NCBI RefSeq assembly: GCF_002153655.1
Contig: NZ_JOPJ01000050.1
Span: 1 to 64,000, forward strand
Direction: 5' to 3'
DNA from: Acetobacter okinawensis
GTDB lineage: Bacteria; Pseudomonadota; Alphaproteobacteria; Acetobacterales; Acetobacteraceae
Length of the DNA stretch: 64,000 bases
The stretch's first letter is position 1, and each line of letters opens with the position of its first letter. Shown piece by piece: positions 1 to 8,955 of the stretch. The notes under the pieces are model-generated. The model saw only the letters and a list, made by a program, of their open reading frames with translations, searched no databases and was not told where the DNA came from. The position numbers and the translations under genes are program-made.

Positions 1-1
1 C

Positions 2-433
2 TTACTGATCGACGAACTGTTCCTGCCCGACGATTCCCATCTGTGTCACGCCCAGGCGCTGTGCGTCGGCCATGACGTGGATAACGGTCTTGTAGTCAGC
101 CAGCCGGTTGGGCTGGATGTGGAACTCCGGCTTTGGCTGGGCGGAGGCGATCTCGCGCAGGTGGGCCTGCAGATCGTCCTCACCACTGACCGGCTGCCCG
201 TTCCAGGTGATCGTGTTGTCAAAGTCCACCACAAGCGTCACAACCGGAACCTCCTCCGTGGACGGTGGCGGGTTGCCCTGTGGCAGGTCAATCGCAACAG
301 ACTGCGTCTGCAACGGGATGGTAATAATCAGCATGATCAGCAGAACAAGCATCACGTCAATCAATGGCGTGGTGTTGATGTCGACAATGCCTTCGTCTTC
401 CGTCGTACTCTCCGACCCGACATTCATGCCCAT
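2..433 (-). CDS. exbD: ExbD/TolR-family biopolymer transporter, second copy
   Basis: Inner-membrane proton-channel subunit that works with ExbB to energise TonB. The 143-residue protein has a short cytoplasmic N-terminus, one membrane helix at about residues 19-40 beginning DINTTPLIDVMLVLL, and a periplasmic domain. Asp26 in the helix is the conserved protonatable residue of the family. It is the last gene of a tonB-exbB-exbD-exbD unit, 72 bases behind the first exbD. It is clearly paralogous to its neighbour (both start MGM and share NTTPL-DVMLVLLI) but the periplasmic halves differ, so the two may form a heteromer or serve different TonB partners. The stop codon lies at the very edge of the window, so the gene is complete. 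Family assignment is firm; the choice between ExbD and TolR rests on the tonB neighbour. Confidence 0.9.
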   Translation of the reverse strand: MGMNVGSESTTEDEGIVDINTTPLIDVMLVLLIMLIITIPLQTQSVAIDLPQGNPPPSTEEVPVVTLVVDFDNTITWNGQPVSGEDDLQAHLREIASAQPKPEFHIQPNRLADYKTVIHVMADAQRLGVTQMGIVGQEQFVDQ

Positions 434-456
434 GATCAGTTACTCTCTTTACTCCT

Positions 457-485
457 GCCCCCCGTGCTCGGCCGCACAGGGGGGC
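457..485 (-). other. GC-rich hairpin between the two exbD genes
   Basis: An inverted repeat with arms GCCCCCCGTGC and GCAC-A-GGGGGGC around a six-base loop fills most of the 72-base gap between the exbD copies. It has no T-run, so it is more likely an mRNA-processing or stability element than a terminator. Confidence 0.4.
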
Positions 486-505
486 GGGGCCATGGCCCGC
501 CGTTG

Positions 506-931
506 TCAGTTGCTCTTCGGCTTCTCGGTAATGAAGTCGATGTGGTAGATCCCCGCCTGCTGGCAGGCAGCAACCATCCTGCCCACAGTCTCATACCGGG
601 CCTTCATGTCCCCGCGGATCTGGATCTGCGGCTGCGGTTTGAGCACGGCCACCTTCTCCAGATGTGCCAGAAGGTCCGCCTGATCCCTGATCGGCGTTTC
701 ATCCCAGAACGCCTTGCCATCCGCCGTGACCGCCAGCACCACGTTGCTCATCATCGTCTGCGTGGGCTGGTTCATGTCGCGCGGCAGGTTGACCTTGACC
801 GTATGGGTCGCCACCGGAATGGTGATCAGGAAGATGATCAGCAGAACAAGCATCACATCCACCAGAGGGGTCGTGTTGATGGCGGAGACGACTTCGTCGT
901 CCCCTCCCCCGTTGCCAACCTGCATCCCCAT
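506..931 (-). CDS. exbD: ExbD/TolR-family biopolymer transporter, first copy
   Basis: Partner of ExbB in the proton-driven motor that energises TonB. It has 141 residues: a cytoplasmic tip with acidic residues, one transmembrane helix at about 18-40 (AINTTPLVDVMLVLLI) with the conserved Asp25, then a periplasmic domain. The start codon is three bases after the exbB stop, so translation is probably coupled. A second exbD follows. Having ExbB with two ExbD copies is known in several proteobacterial tonB loci, where the second copy can be dispensable or specific to one substrate; which applies here cannot be read from sequence. Confidence 0.92.
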   Translation of the reverse strand: MGMQVGNGGGDDEVVSAINTTPLVDVMLVLLIIFLITIPVATHTVKVNLPRDMNQPTQTMMSNVVLAVTADGKAFWDETPIRDQADLLAHLEKVAVLKPQPQIQIRGDMKARYETVGRMVAACQQAGIYHIDFITEKPKSN

Positions 932-934
932 GGC

Positions 935-1969
935 TCAGCCCACCCGGTTGGAGGTGGTGACCGTGGTCGGGGACGTGTCGGCGTTCACACGCCCCGCATC
1001 CACCGCCGCACCGTGGCGCACGCCACCGATCAGGATGGACTGCAGGTCATCGGCAAAGTCACGCACCTGGTCCATGGCCCCTTTGTTGCGGCGCACCAGC
1101 AGGTTGTAACCCAGCACCGCAGGCACGGCTGTTGCCAGACCAATGGCGGTCATGATCAGCGATTCACCCACAGGCCCCGCCACCTTGTCGATGGAGGCCT
1201 GACCGGCAATGCCAATGGCGGTCAGCGCGTGGTAGATGCCCCACACCGTGCCGAACAGCCCGATGAACGGAGAGGTGGAGCCCACGGTGCCAAGGAAGGC
1301 CAGACCCTTCTGCAGGCTGTTCTGGATGTTGTTGACCGCACGCTGGATGGACATGGAGGTCCAGCTATGCAGGTCAATGGCTTCCTGCATCGTGCCCTCA
1401 TGGTGTTCGGCGGCTGTAATGCCGGTATCGGCAATATAGCGGAACGGAGAGGAGGAGGAGAGTGCGGACGCCCCTTCCTGGATGCTGTGTTTGGTCCAGA
1501 AGCTCTTGGTCGCATCCTTGGCGGCCGCGAACAGACGCCCCTGTTCGATGAACTTGGTGATCATGATGAACCATGTGCCAAGCGACATGATGAGCATGAT
1601 AACGAGCACGCCACGGGCGATAATATCGCCGTTGGACCACAGGGCGGACAGGCCGTAGGGGTTGGCGTCATCCTTGGCTTCGGGCGCCGGTGCGGGAGCC
1701 GGAGCTTCTGCCGGAGCGGCGGGGGCTGCGGGTGCAGGCGTTGCCGCACCATCGGCCGGGGCGGCTGCCGGAGCCGCGGCATCGGGTGCTGCGGGGGTGG
1801 CGGGAGCCGGAGCGGCGGCACCGTCTGCGGGGGCTGCGACCGGAGCGGGGGCTGCAGCCGGGGCAGCGGCGTCCTGCGCAAAGGCGGCCACGGGGGCTGC
1901 CGTGCTCAGCAGCAGCGCAAGAGCCGGAACGGCAAGACCTGACACAAAAGAACGGGGCAGTCTGCTCAT
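935..1969 (-). CDS. exbB: ExbB/MotA-TolQ family proton channel with signal peptide and Ala/Pro-rich extension
   Basis: Core of the TonB energising motor. The start chosen (ATG at 1969, 344 residues) gives a good signal sequence, SRLPRSFVSGLAVPALALL, ending near AFAQ; an in-frame ATG at 1987 would add six residues. A long low-complexity stretch of Ala, Pro and Asp-Gly (about residues 30-95) follows and should lie in the periplasm. The channel domain has three membrane segments: a first near WSNGDIIARGVLVIMLIM, and two C-terminal ones containing GTVGSTSPFIGLFGTVWG and GLATAVPAVLGYN, the family's pore-lining signatures. Standard ExbB proteins of about 240 residues lack the cleaved N-terminal extension. 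It lies between tonB (upstream) and exbD (three bases downstream). Confidence 0.93.
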   Translation of the reverse strand: MSRLPRSFVSGLAVPALALLLSTAAPVAAFAQDAAAPAAAPAPVAAPADGAAAPAPATPAAPDAAAPAAAPADGAATPAPAAPAAPAEAPAPAPAPEAKDDANPYGLSALWSNGDIIARGVLVIMLIMSLGTWFIMITKFIEQGRLFAAAKDATKSFWTKHSIQEGASALSSSSPFRYIADTGITAAEHHEGTMQEAIDLHSWTSMSIQRAVNNIQNSLQKGLAFLGTVGSTSPFIGLFGTVWGIYHALTAIGIAGQASIDKVAGPVGESLIMTAIGLATAVPAVLGYNLLVRRNKGAMDQVRDFADDLQSILIGGVRHGAAVDAGRVNADTSPTTVTTSNRVG

Positions 1970-2093
1970 GTTACTCAAGATCCTCATGCAATGGCCCGGT
2001 CCTCTTGATCCCCTGCCGGGGTGGACCGGGCGGTCCGTAGTGGTTTGTTGGTCCAAAGCGGGCCCGGCCGCAGCCGGACCACTGGTGTGTGCG

Positions 2094-2702
2094 TCAGTCA
2101 TCAAGCCGGAAGCGGATGACATACGTCTTGTTCAGTTCCCGCACGGGCACCCCGTTGCGGCTGGCGGGCCGGTAGCGGGCCTTGTGCACGTAGTCCAGCG
2201 CCGACTGGGCAAAGGCCTGACCACCGGTGACAGACTGCACGTGGCAGTTGCTGGTCATGCCTGTTGTCTCCACGTCGCACACAACAGTCACGCGGCCTTC
2301 AATGTTCTCTTCCTCCATTTCTGGCGGATACACGGGGCGTGCGCTGTTCAGGGGCGATGTGCCTGCCGTTGTATCGGGCGAGTCATTGGGCGGTGTGTCC
2401 GCGGGGGGTGCCTTGGCGGTCTGTGTTGGCGGTGCCACAGGCTGCTTGGGCGGTGTGCGGGCCACATGCTTCATGGGTGGCTTGGGCGGGGGCGGCACCT
2501 CGATCTTTGGCGGCAGAACACGCGTCTGAATAGGCGGCTTGGGCGGTGGAGGCGCGCTCTCACCCTTCCCCATCCCGGAAATCAGGCCCCATATGCCCAG
2601 AACGTGCAGGAAAAGCACGAGCAGGAATACAATCACACCAACAGCAGCACTTGCCCGAAAGACATAGTTTGCCGAACCTGGCTGCTGCTCAGGGTTACTC
2701 AT
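2094..2702 (-). CDS. tonB: Energy transducer TonB
   Basis: Periplasm-spanning protein that passes ExbBD energy to outer-membrane TonB-dependent receptors such as siderophore receptors. The start at 2702 is preceded by a strong GGGAGGAAGG ribosome-binding site; the frame stays open further upstream but without such a site. The 202-residue protein has an N-terminal anchor helix (about 18-42), a proline-rich spacer with repeated PPPPKPP and PPK motifs, and a C-terminal TonB domain starting near SARPVYPPEMEEENIEG and ending in the typical YVIRFRLD strand. First gene of tonB-exbB-exbD-exbD; a gap of 124 bases separates it from exbB. Confidence 0.92.
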   Translation of the reverse strand: MSNPEQQPGSANYVFRASAAVGVIVFLLVLFLHVLGIWGLISGMGKGESAPPPPKPPIQTRVLPPKIEVPPPPKPPMKHVARTPPKQPVAPPTQTAKAPPADTPPNDSPDTTAGTSPLNSARPVYPPEMEEENIEGRVTVVCDVETTGMTSNCHVQSVTGGQAFAQSALDYVHKARYRPASRNGVPVRELNKTYVIRFRLDD

Positions 2703-2882
2703 TTTGGCCCTTCCTCCCTTCAAACTGCCAGAACAGACAGGCTCTGTTCTTTTTTCAGTTATGAAAACACTCAAATGACATCTGGTCCCGTAAACCAGAA
2801 TGGCAGCCCTGACGGTCTGCCTTTTATCTATTGTGTTGATTGGGCAATCTGGCACGGCAGATGTCAAGCGGCTTATCTGAGA

Positions 2883-2902
2883 AAAGTTTGCATATAAACT
2901 TT
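2883..2902. promoter_or_regulatory. Palindrome upstream of tonB
   Basis: Arms AAAGTTT and AAACTTT flank the spacer GCATAT, about 180 bases upstream of the tonB start and just downstream of the prfB terminator. On the tonB strand a TTGACA hexamer follows it near 2859. The repeat does not match the Fur, Irr or RirA consensus sites as I know them. It could be an operator for the tonB unit; no regulator is identifiable. Confidence 0.3.
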
Positions 2903-2930
2903 AGGGACCTAACCCCCTTGCACAAAAGAA

Positions 2931-2957
2931 AAAAGGCGGACCTGAAGTCCGCCTTTT
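2931..2957 (-). terminator. Rho-independent terminator of prfB
   Basis: Perfect 11-bp stem (AAAAGGCGGAC paired with GTCCGCCTTTT) with a five-base loop, followed on the minus strand by a T-rich tract. It lies 42 bases after the prfB stop and closes the mrcA-prfB direction of transcription. Confidence 0.9.
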
Positions 2958-2998
2958 GCCCAATATGCCCATAACTGGCGCAGCGCTCTAACGGGCCA

Positions 2999-4130
2999 TT
3001 ACTGCGCGGTTGCGCTGGCCTCCGAACGGGTGGCCCCAACACGCATGGCCAGCGCCGCCGCCATGAACGCATCCAGCTCCCCATCCAGCACGGCGTCAGG
3101 GTTGCCGGTCTCAACGCTGGTGCGCAGGTCCTTGACCATCTGATAAGGGGCCAGAACATACGAGCGGATCTGGTGCCCCCAGCCAATATCGGTCTTGGCC
3201 GCCTCGGCCTCGGCAGCGGCGGCCTCACGCCGTTGCAACTCGGCCTCGTACATACGCGCACGCAGCATCTGCATAGCCGTAGCACGGTTCCTGTGCTGCG
3301 AGCGGTCCGTCTGGCACGCCACCACAATGCCGGTGGGAATATGGGTAATACGGATAGCGGAGTCCGTTTTGTTAACGTGCTGCCCACCCGCGCCAGAGGC
3401 CCGGAATGTGTCCACCTTCAGGTCTGCGTCATTGATTTCAATTTCAATTGAATCATCAATCACCGGATAAACCCAGACCGATGCAAAGGATGTCTGCCGC
3501 CGGGCTGCCGCATCAAAGGGAGAAATGCGGACAAGGCGGTGCACGCCTGCCTCGGTTTTGAGCCAGCCATAAGCATTGGGGCCGGAGACCAGAATGGTCG
3601 CGGATTTAAGCCCGGCCTGTTCCCCTTCCGAGCTTTCAATCAGCGTCACCTTATAATTATGCGCCTCTGCCCAGCGGGTGTACATGCGCAGCATCATTTC
3701 GGCCCAGTCCTGTGCCTCCGTGCCACCTGCCCCTGCGTTGACTTCCAGATAACAGTCGTTGCTGTCCGCCTCCCCTGAGAGCAGGCTTTCAATCTCACGC
3801 CGTTTGGCTTCATCTGCCAGAGCGCGCAGGCTGGCCATGCCCTCGGCCACCAGATCGGCGTCGCCTTCGGCTTCGGCCATCTCAATCAGTTCGGACGTAT
3901 CGCTTACGTTGGTTTCCAACGCCTGCACGCCCTCGATCTGGTTGGCCAGAAGTGTGCGCTCGCGCATCATTTTCTGCGCGGCTTCAGGGTTGTTCCACAG
4001 GTCGGGGTCTTCTGCCTGGTTGTTCAGTTCCGCAAGGCGGGCTTCTGCGACATCCCAGTTAAAGATGCCTCCTCAGCAGCGCTACGGACTGCTTGATCTG
4101 TTCATTAAGGGCTTCTGTCTCGGCGGACAT
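2999..4130 (-). CDS. prfB: Peptide chain release factor 2, expressed by +1 programmed frameshift
   Basis: Class I release factor that reads UGA and UAA. The first 23 codons run from ATG at 4130 to CTT at 4062 and are followed by an in-frame TAA (4061-4059). Skipping one T gives [12 protein letters not shown] and continues for 353 codons to 2999, a 376-residue product of normal RF2 length. The second part carries the SPF anticodon-like motif ([12 protein letters not shown]) and the GGQ motif ([14 protein letters not shown]). The site AGG-AGG-CAT-CTT-TAA-C has the same spacing as the classical prfB site, with a strong internal Shine-Dalgarno sequence. The stop there is TAA, where the best known sites have TGA. 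A start only at 3970 would remove most of the N-terminal helical domain. It is 59 bases from mrcA. Confidence 0.93.
4058..4073 (-). promoter_or_regulatory. Programmed +1 ribosomal frameshift site in prfB
   Basis: On the minus strand the order is AGGAGG (4073-4068), CAT, slippery CTT (4064-4062), TAA stop (4061-4059), then C. The AGGAGG pairs with the anti-Shine-Dalgarno during elongation and pulls the ribosome forward by one base. This is the RF2 autoregulation element; UAA in place of UGA is the odd point because RF1 also reads UAA. Confidence 0.88.
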
Positions 4131-4189
4131 CGGGCCTGTTCTCCATTTACCTGCCAGACATTATCGTCTGATTGTGTTCTGTGCGGCCC

Positions 4190-6916
4190 TCAATAAAGGC
4201 CGCCCATGCCAATGTCACCCCCAGAAGGTGCGGGAGCAGGGGCACTGCCCCCACCCGCCGGGCTGGCTCCGACACCACCGGGTGGCGTGGCACCATTAGC
4301 ACTTGCGGCCATGTCGCTCTCCGAATCCGGCATGTTTTCGGCCCCTGTGTCGGCTGCACTGAGCTGCTGGGCGTCCACATTGCTCAGCAGATTGGCACTG
4401 ACACCGGGGAGCTGGCCGTCTTTGAACGCGTCTATCGCCACGCCACGCCCTGTATCGTAACTGACCAGCGTGACGCCGTCGGGGGCAGCAAAGTCCAGTT
4501 TTGGCTGGTCCTTGAGTGCCGCCTTCATCACCTTGTTCCACAGCGGGCCTGCAATTGCGCCCCCTGTCTCGTTCCGCCCGAGGGACTGGGGTGTATCAAA
4601 CCCGACCCAGACGACCGTGACCAGCTCAGGCGTGTACCCTGCGAACCACGCATCGTTAAAATTCTGGCTGGTACCGGTCTTGCCCGCCACGGGCACGTCT
4701 ATGCCCTCACCCGCGCGCACACCCGTGCCGCGACGGATAACATCTTGCAGCATGGTCGTGATCTGGAACGCACTCTGCTCGGATGCGGCAACAGGCCGGT
4801 CATCACGCAAAGCGGGCAGGTCATCTGGGGTCAGCACCACAACGGCGGGCTGGGTGGATGCCGCTGCTGTGGGGGGCGTTGCCGCGCTGGCCAGCCCTGT
4901 TGGGGCGTCAGGATGTACTGCGTCCACCCCGACCGATGCCGCAGCCCCTGCCACATTGGACAGGGATGCAGCAGACGCCAAAGAGAGCCCTGTTGTGGGC
5001 CGCCAGATCACGTGGCCGTCCCGGTCCTGCACATCGTCAATCAGGGTGGGGGTAATCCTGCGCCCTCCGGCGGCAAGGGCCGCATAGGCACCGGCCTCCT
5101 TCAGGACTGTTGTCTCCACCGCTCCCAGTGCGGCAGGCAGCACGTGGGGCATACTTTCCACCAGCCCCAGCTTGATCGCCGTATCGGCTACCGTGTTCAT
5201 ACCCAGATGCGCAGCCAGACGGATGGTGACAAGATTGCGCGACTCCCGCAGCGCATCATGCAGGGACGTGGGGCCCCAAAAGTCTTTTTCGTAGTTATTG
5301 GGATGCCATGTGCCGTAGGACACGGGCGAGTCGTCAAACTCCTGCGAGGGCGATATGCCCTGCTCCATAGCCTGTAGATAAACAAATGGCTTAAAAGACG
5401 AGCCCGGCTGGCGCAGGGCCTGTGTCGCCCGGTCAAACTGCGACGCCTGAAAAGACCAGCCCCCGACCAGAGCAAGCACTCGCCCCGTGCGGGCGTTCAT
5501 GGTCACAATGGCCCCTTCCACCACCGGGATCTGCATCAGCGCAACAGCCGACTGCCCGGTCTGGGGTTCCACCATAACAATATCACCCGTGCGCAAAGGC
5601 CGTGAGCGGCGGACCCATGCCATATCCTTGGGCTGGATCTGCCCTGTATGCGGCTCTCCCCCCTGCATGGCGTTGCGGCGGACCACGCTGCCTTCCAGCC
5701 AGCCGACCTGCCCCTTGTTGCCATCGAGCACAATAGCCAGACGCCACTGGTCCAGCATGCCCGCAGGCGCACTGACCGTGCGCAGGGCGCGCACCCACTC
5801 CTCCTGTGTCAGAGGGATGGGGGTGGACAGATGCGTGACCGGGCCATGCCAGCCGCGGTGCTGGCGGTCATACGCCATAAGACCCTGCTGCAAAATGGTC
5901 TGGGCCGCACGCTGGAGGGGCAGGTCCAGACTGGTGTGCACATCCAGCCCGCCCTGCATGGTCATGTCCTGACCATATTTGTCCAGCAGTTCACGCCGCA
6001 CTTCCTCGGCAAACCATTCCGAGCCGGGAGCAGGGCCGGGGCGGGAAAAACTGGTGGTGACAAGGGCCTCGGCCTCGGCCAGCCGTGCATCGGCCTGTGT
6101 AATGGCCCCAATATCGGCCATGCGCTCCAGCACCCAGTTGCGCCGACCGCGCGCGGCATCGGGGAAGCGGGCAGGATTGTAATTGGTAGGGGACTTGGGC
6201 AGAGCCGCCAGAAAAGCGGCCTCCGCATTATCAAGCTGGTCCAGAGGTTTGTTGAAATACGTCTGGGCCGCGGCGCCAATGCCGTAAGCACCGTTGCCCA
6301 GATAAATTTCGTTCAGATAGATTTCGAGAATTTTTTCCTTGGGCAGCACCTGCTCTATGCGCATGGCCAGAAATGCTTCCTTGGCCTTGCGTTTGAAAGA
6401 AACAGCATTGCTGCCCAGCAGCATAACACGGGCGACCTGCTGGGTAATGGTGGACGCGCCAATGGGCCTGCGGCCTTTGCCACGCGTCAGGTCAGTCAAA
6501 CCCGCGCGGATAATGGCGGCAGGGTCCACACCCTTATGGGTCCAGAACTTCTGGTCCTCTGCGGCGATAAACGCGCTTTTTACCCGGTCGGGAATGGCGT
6601 TGGAGGGTACAAACACCCGCCGCTCATCCGCCAGTTCGGCCACAAGCTGGTCATCTGCTGCATATAGTCGGCTCATGACCGGCGGCTGGTACGAGCGCAG
6701 GCCATCCACCGTTGGCAGATCGGCCACAATACTCTGGTATTGCGACCACACCACCACAGCCCCACCGGCACTGCCCACAAGCAGCACGGCCGCAGCCGTG
6801 CCAAGCAGCATACGCCACTGGCGGAAGCGGGGCCGGCTCAACAAAAAGGACCGTGCGTTGTCCCGGCCATGCCGGGGGGAGGAATCCGGGTCACCAGAAG
6901 GCGGAGTGCTTGTCAT
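4190..6916 (-). CDS. mrcA: Class A penicillin-binding protein 1A (transglycosylase/transpeptidase)
   Basis: Bifunctional peptidoglycan synthase anchored in the inner membrane, 908 residues. An N-terminal membrane helix (about 33-55) precedes a glycosyltransferase domain with EDQKFWTHKGVD, the GASTITQQVAR motif and EIYLNEIYLGNGAYGIGAAA. The transpeptidase domain shows the active-site serine motif SSFK (near residue 505), SRN (near 556) and KTGT (near 745). The C-terminus ends in a Gly/Pro/Ala-rich tail that looks disordered. ATG at 6916 is preceded by AAAGGA at good spacing. Transcribed between hrcA and prfB. Confidence 0.95.
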   Translation of the reverse strand: MTSTPPSGDPDSSPRHGRDNARSFLLSRPRFRQWRMLLGTAAAVLLVGSAGGAVVVWSQYQSIVADLPTVDGLRSYQPPVMSRLYAADDQLVAELADERRVFVPSNAIPDRVKSAFIAAEDQKFWTHKGVDPAAIIRAGLTDLTRGKGRRPIGASTITQQVARVMLLGSNAVSFKRKAKEAFLAMRIEQVLPKEKILEIYLNEIYLGNGAYGIGAAAQTYFNKPLDQLDNAEAAFLAALPKSPTNYNPARFPDAARGRRNWVLERMADIGAITQADARLAEAEALVTTSFSRPGPAPGSEWFAEEVRRELLDKYGQDMTMQGGLDVHTSLDLPLQRAAQTILQQGLMAYDRQHRGWHGPVTHLSTPIPLTQEEWVRALRTVSAPAGMLDQWRLAIVLDGNKGQVGWLEGSVVRRNAMQGGEPHTGQIQPKDMAWVRRSRPLRTGDIVMVEPQTGQSAVALMQIPVVEGAIVTMNARTGRVLALVGGWSFQASQFDRATQALRQPGSSFKPFVYLQAMEQGISPSQEFDDSPVSYGTWHPNNYEKDFWGPTSLHDALRESRNLVTIRLAAHLGMNTVADTAIKLGLVESMPHVLPAALGAVETTVLKEAGAYAALAAGGRRITPTLIDDVQDRDGHVIWRPTTGLSLASAASLSNVAGAAASVGVDAVHPDAPTGLASAATPPTAAASTQPAVVVLTPDDLPALRDDRPVAASEQSAFQITTMLQDVIRRGTGVRAGEGIDVPVAGKTGTSQNFNDAWFAGYTPELVTVVWVGFDTPQSLGRNETGGAIAGPLWNKVMKAALKDQPKLDFAAPDGVTLVSYDTGRGVAIDAFKDGQLPGVSANLLSNVDAQQLSAADTGAENMPDSESDMAASANGATPPGGVGASPAGGGSAPAPAPSGGDIGMGGLY

Positions 6917-7020
6917 ACCGGTCCTTTACCATTCCCATATCCTGTCGTCTCCTTACCATCGTCATTGTGTGCATAATCGTGGCGGAATTCCGACTTCTGT
7001 CCCAACATCTGCATGTCTGG

Positions 7021-8094
7021 CTAACCCAGCAGTTCGCCCAGAATACGGGCCGTATAGTCCACCACCGGCACAACACGCCCGTAATTGATGCGTGTTGGGC
7101 CAATAACACCAATGGCCCCGACAATCCTGTTGGCCTCATTGCGGGCGGGAGCCATGACAACGGACATGCCCGTAGCCCCAAACAGCCCGCTTTCGGCCCC
7201 GATAAAAATACGCACACCCTCCGAACTTTCAACCAGCTCCAGCAGGCGCAGCATGGTCTCCTGCGCTTCCAGCCGGTCAAACAGGGTCTGTATGGCCACC
7301 AGACGTTCCTGCCCGTCCACATCGGCCAGCAGGCGCGACTGGCCACGCACGATCAGCGTGCCACCACTCTCTCCGCGCTCCGTGTTCCAGATGGCCAGAC
7401 CACTCTCCACCACCTCGGCGGTCAGGCTGTTCAGGACGGTACGGTTCTCACCCATTTCCGCCCCCACACGCTGGCGCAGGTCGGGCAGGGAGGCCCCCAT
7501 GGCACGGGCATTCAGGTAATTGGCCGCCTCCACCAGTGCAGACGGAGGGGTGCCGGATGGAATTTCGATCACCCGATTTTCCACATGCCCATCCGCCCCA
7601 ACCAGCACAACCAGCGCACGATGACCGCCCAGCGCCACGAACTCTATGTGCTTGATCCCGCCTTCCCCCTTGGGGGCCACCACCAGCCCGGCGGCATCGG
7701 ACATCCCGGCCAGCAGGGAGGAGGCTTCGGTCAGCGTATCCTGCAAGGAACGCCCGCGCGCTTCCAGAGAATGGCCAATAACCTTCTGCTCATCCTCCGA
7801 CAGCGCACCAAACTGGAGCAGCCCGTCCACAAACAGGCGCAACCCTTTTTCGGTCGGCAGGCGGCCTGCCGACGTATGGGGGGAGAACAGGAGACCCGCC
7901 TCGGTCAGGGACACCATGACATTGCGTATGGTCGCCGGAGAGAGCGGCTGCCCCAGCCTGCGTGAGAGGGTGCGCGAGCCCACCGGCTCGCCACTGGCCA
8001 TGTATTCCTCCACAATCTCGCGCAGGATGTTCGCAGAGCGCCCATCCAGTTCGGGGGGTAGCATCGCTTGGGCTGGCAACAGGCCACGCTTCAT
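7021..8094 (-). CDS. hrcA: Heat-inducible transcription repressor HrcA
   Basis: Repressor that binds CIRCE operators in front of groESL/dnaK-type chaperone operons and is kept active by GroEL. The 357-residue protein has the N-terminal winged helix ([48 protein letters not shown]), characteristic of HrcA, followed by the dimerisation domain. It is divergent from rph, a common alphaproteobacterial arrangement, but here mrcA follows and there is no grpE or dnaK beside it. No CIRCE inverted repeat was seen in the 126-base divergent promoter region, so autoregulation is not evident. Confidence 0.94.
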   Translation of the reverse strand: MKRGLLPAQAMLPPELDGRSANILREIVEEYMASGEPVGSRTLSRRLGQPLSPATIRNVMVSLTEAGLLFSPHTSAGRLPTEKGLRLFVDGLLQFGALSEDEQKVIGHSLEARGRSLQDTLTEASSLLAGMSDAAGLVVAPKGEGGIKHIEFVALGGHRALVVLVGADGHVENRVIEIPSGTPPSALVEAANYLNARAMGASLPDLRQRVGAEMGENRTVLNSLTAEVVESGLAIWNTERGESGGTLIVRGQSRLLADVDGQERLVAIQTLFDRLEAQETMLRLLELVESSEGVRIFIGAESGLFGATGMSVVMAPARNEANRIVGAIGVIGPTRINYGRVVPVVDYTARILGELLG

Positions 8095-8130
8095 GGCTAT
8101 CAGGCTCCTTTGTGCGGTCTGATGCGTGAT

Positions 8131-8136
8131 TATAAT
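8131..8136 (+). promoter_or_regulatory. Possible -10 box of rph
   Basis: A perfect TATAAT lies 85 bases upstream of rph in the divergent hrcA/rph region, with TTTGTG 16 bases before it as a weak -35. Position and composition are plausible; nothing else supports it. Confidence 0.35.
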
Positions 8137-8220
8137 GGCTTATTGCCGGTTTTACTCCTGCCAAAAGCATTTTATGTGCAGGCACAACCCTTTGTCATTG
8201 TTTTGTCAGGAGCCGCCGCC

Positions 8221-8955
8221 ATGCGTCCATCAGGCCGACAGGCCGGGCAGATGCGCCCCATTGTTATCGAGACCGGTTTTTCCCGCCATGCGGAAGGCTC
8301 AGCCCTTATCCGCATTGGCAATACGGAAGTCCTGTGCACCGCCAGCGTGGAAAACCGCGTGCCCCCCTTCCTGCGCGGCAAGGGGAGCGGGTGGGTTACG
8401 GCGGAATACGGTATGCTGCCCCGCGCCACCCATGCCCGTGGCAACCGCGAGGCCGCAAAAGGCAAACAGTCTGGCCGCACGCAGGAAATCCAGCGCCTGA
8501 TCGGCCGCTCGCTCCGCGCCGTAACTGACCTGAAGGCCATGGGCGAGCTTTGCATTACACTGGATTGCGACGTGCTCAATGCCGATGGTGGCACGCGCTG
8601 CGCCTCCATTACCGGCGCATGGGTGGCACTACGTCTGGCCCTTGGCAAGCTGGTGGCCAACCGTGTGCTCCAGCGCATGCCACTGAGCGGGCAGGTTGCT
8701 GCTGTCTCCTGCGGGTTGACCAGTGCAGGAGCCGTGCTGGACCTTGATTACGCCGAAGACAGTACAGCACTGGCCGACACCAATTTTGTGCTCAGCGCCG
8801 ACCACCGTATTGTGGAAATTCAGGCCACGGCAGAAGGAACCCCCTTTGCCGAGGATGCCTTTAACACCCTGTTCACCCTTGCCCGCCAAGGTGCAGGGGA
8901 ACTGTTTGCCGCCCAGTTGAACGCCATCCATACAGCAGAGCACCCCACAACATGA
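8221..8955 (+). CDS. rph: Ribonuclease PH
   Basis: Phosphorolytic 3'-5' exoribonuclease that trims tRNA 3' ends. The ATG at 8221 follows CAGGAG at eight bases and begins [20 protein letters not shown], the family's usual N-terminus; the frame remains open upstream without support. The 244 residues are of normal length and contain [42 protein letters not shown] in outline, and the [12 protein letters not shown] motif of the active site. Its stop overlaps the rdgB start by four bases (ATGA), so the two are co-translated. Confidence 0.96.
   Translation: MRPSGRQAGQMRPIVIETGFSRHAEGSALIRIGNTEVLCTASVENRVPPFLRGKGSGWVTAEYGMLPRATHARGNREAAKGKQSGRTQEIQRLIGRSLRAVTDLKAMGELCITLDCDVLNADGGTRCASITGAWVALRLALGKLVANRVLQRMPLSGQVAAVSCGLTSAGAVLDLDYAEDSTALADTNFVLSADHRIVEIQATAEGTPFAEDAFNTLFTLARQGAGELFAAQLNAIHTAEHPTT

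Noticed and set aside
1690-1880. Repetitive GC-rich sequence resembling a short tandem repeat array
   Set aside because: It is the Ala/Pro-rich coding stretch of exbB, with no regular unit or spacer as in CRISPR.
77-1942. Long open frame of 621 codons on the plus strand opposite exbB and exbD
   Set aside because: Its product is rich in His, Arg and Gly, has no family motif, and mirrors the codon bias of the real minus-strand genes.
8095-8220. Search for a CIRCE element at the hrcA promoter
   Set aside because: No TTAGCACTC / GAGTGCTAA pair is present in the divergent region.
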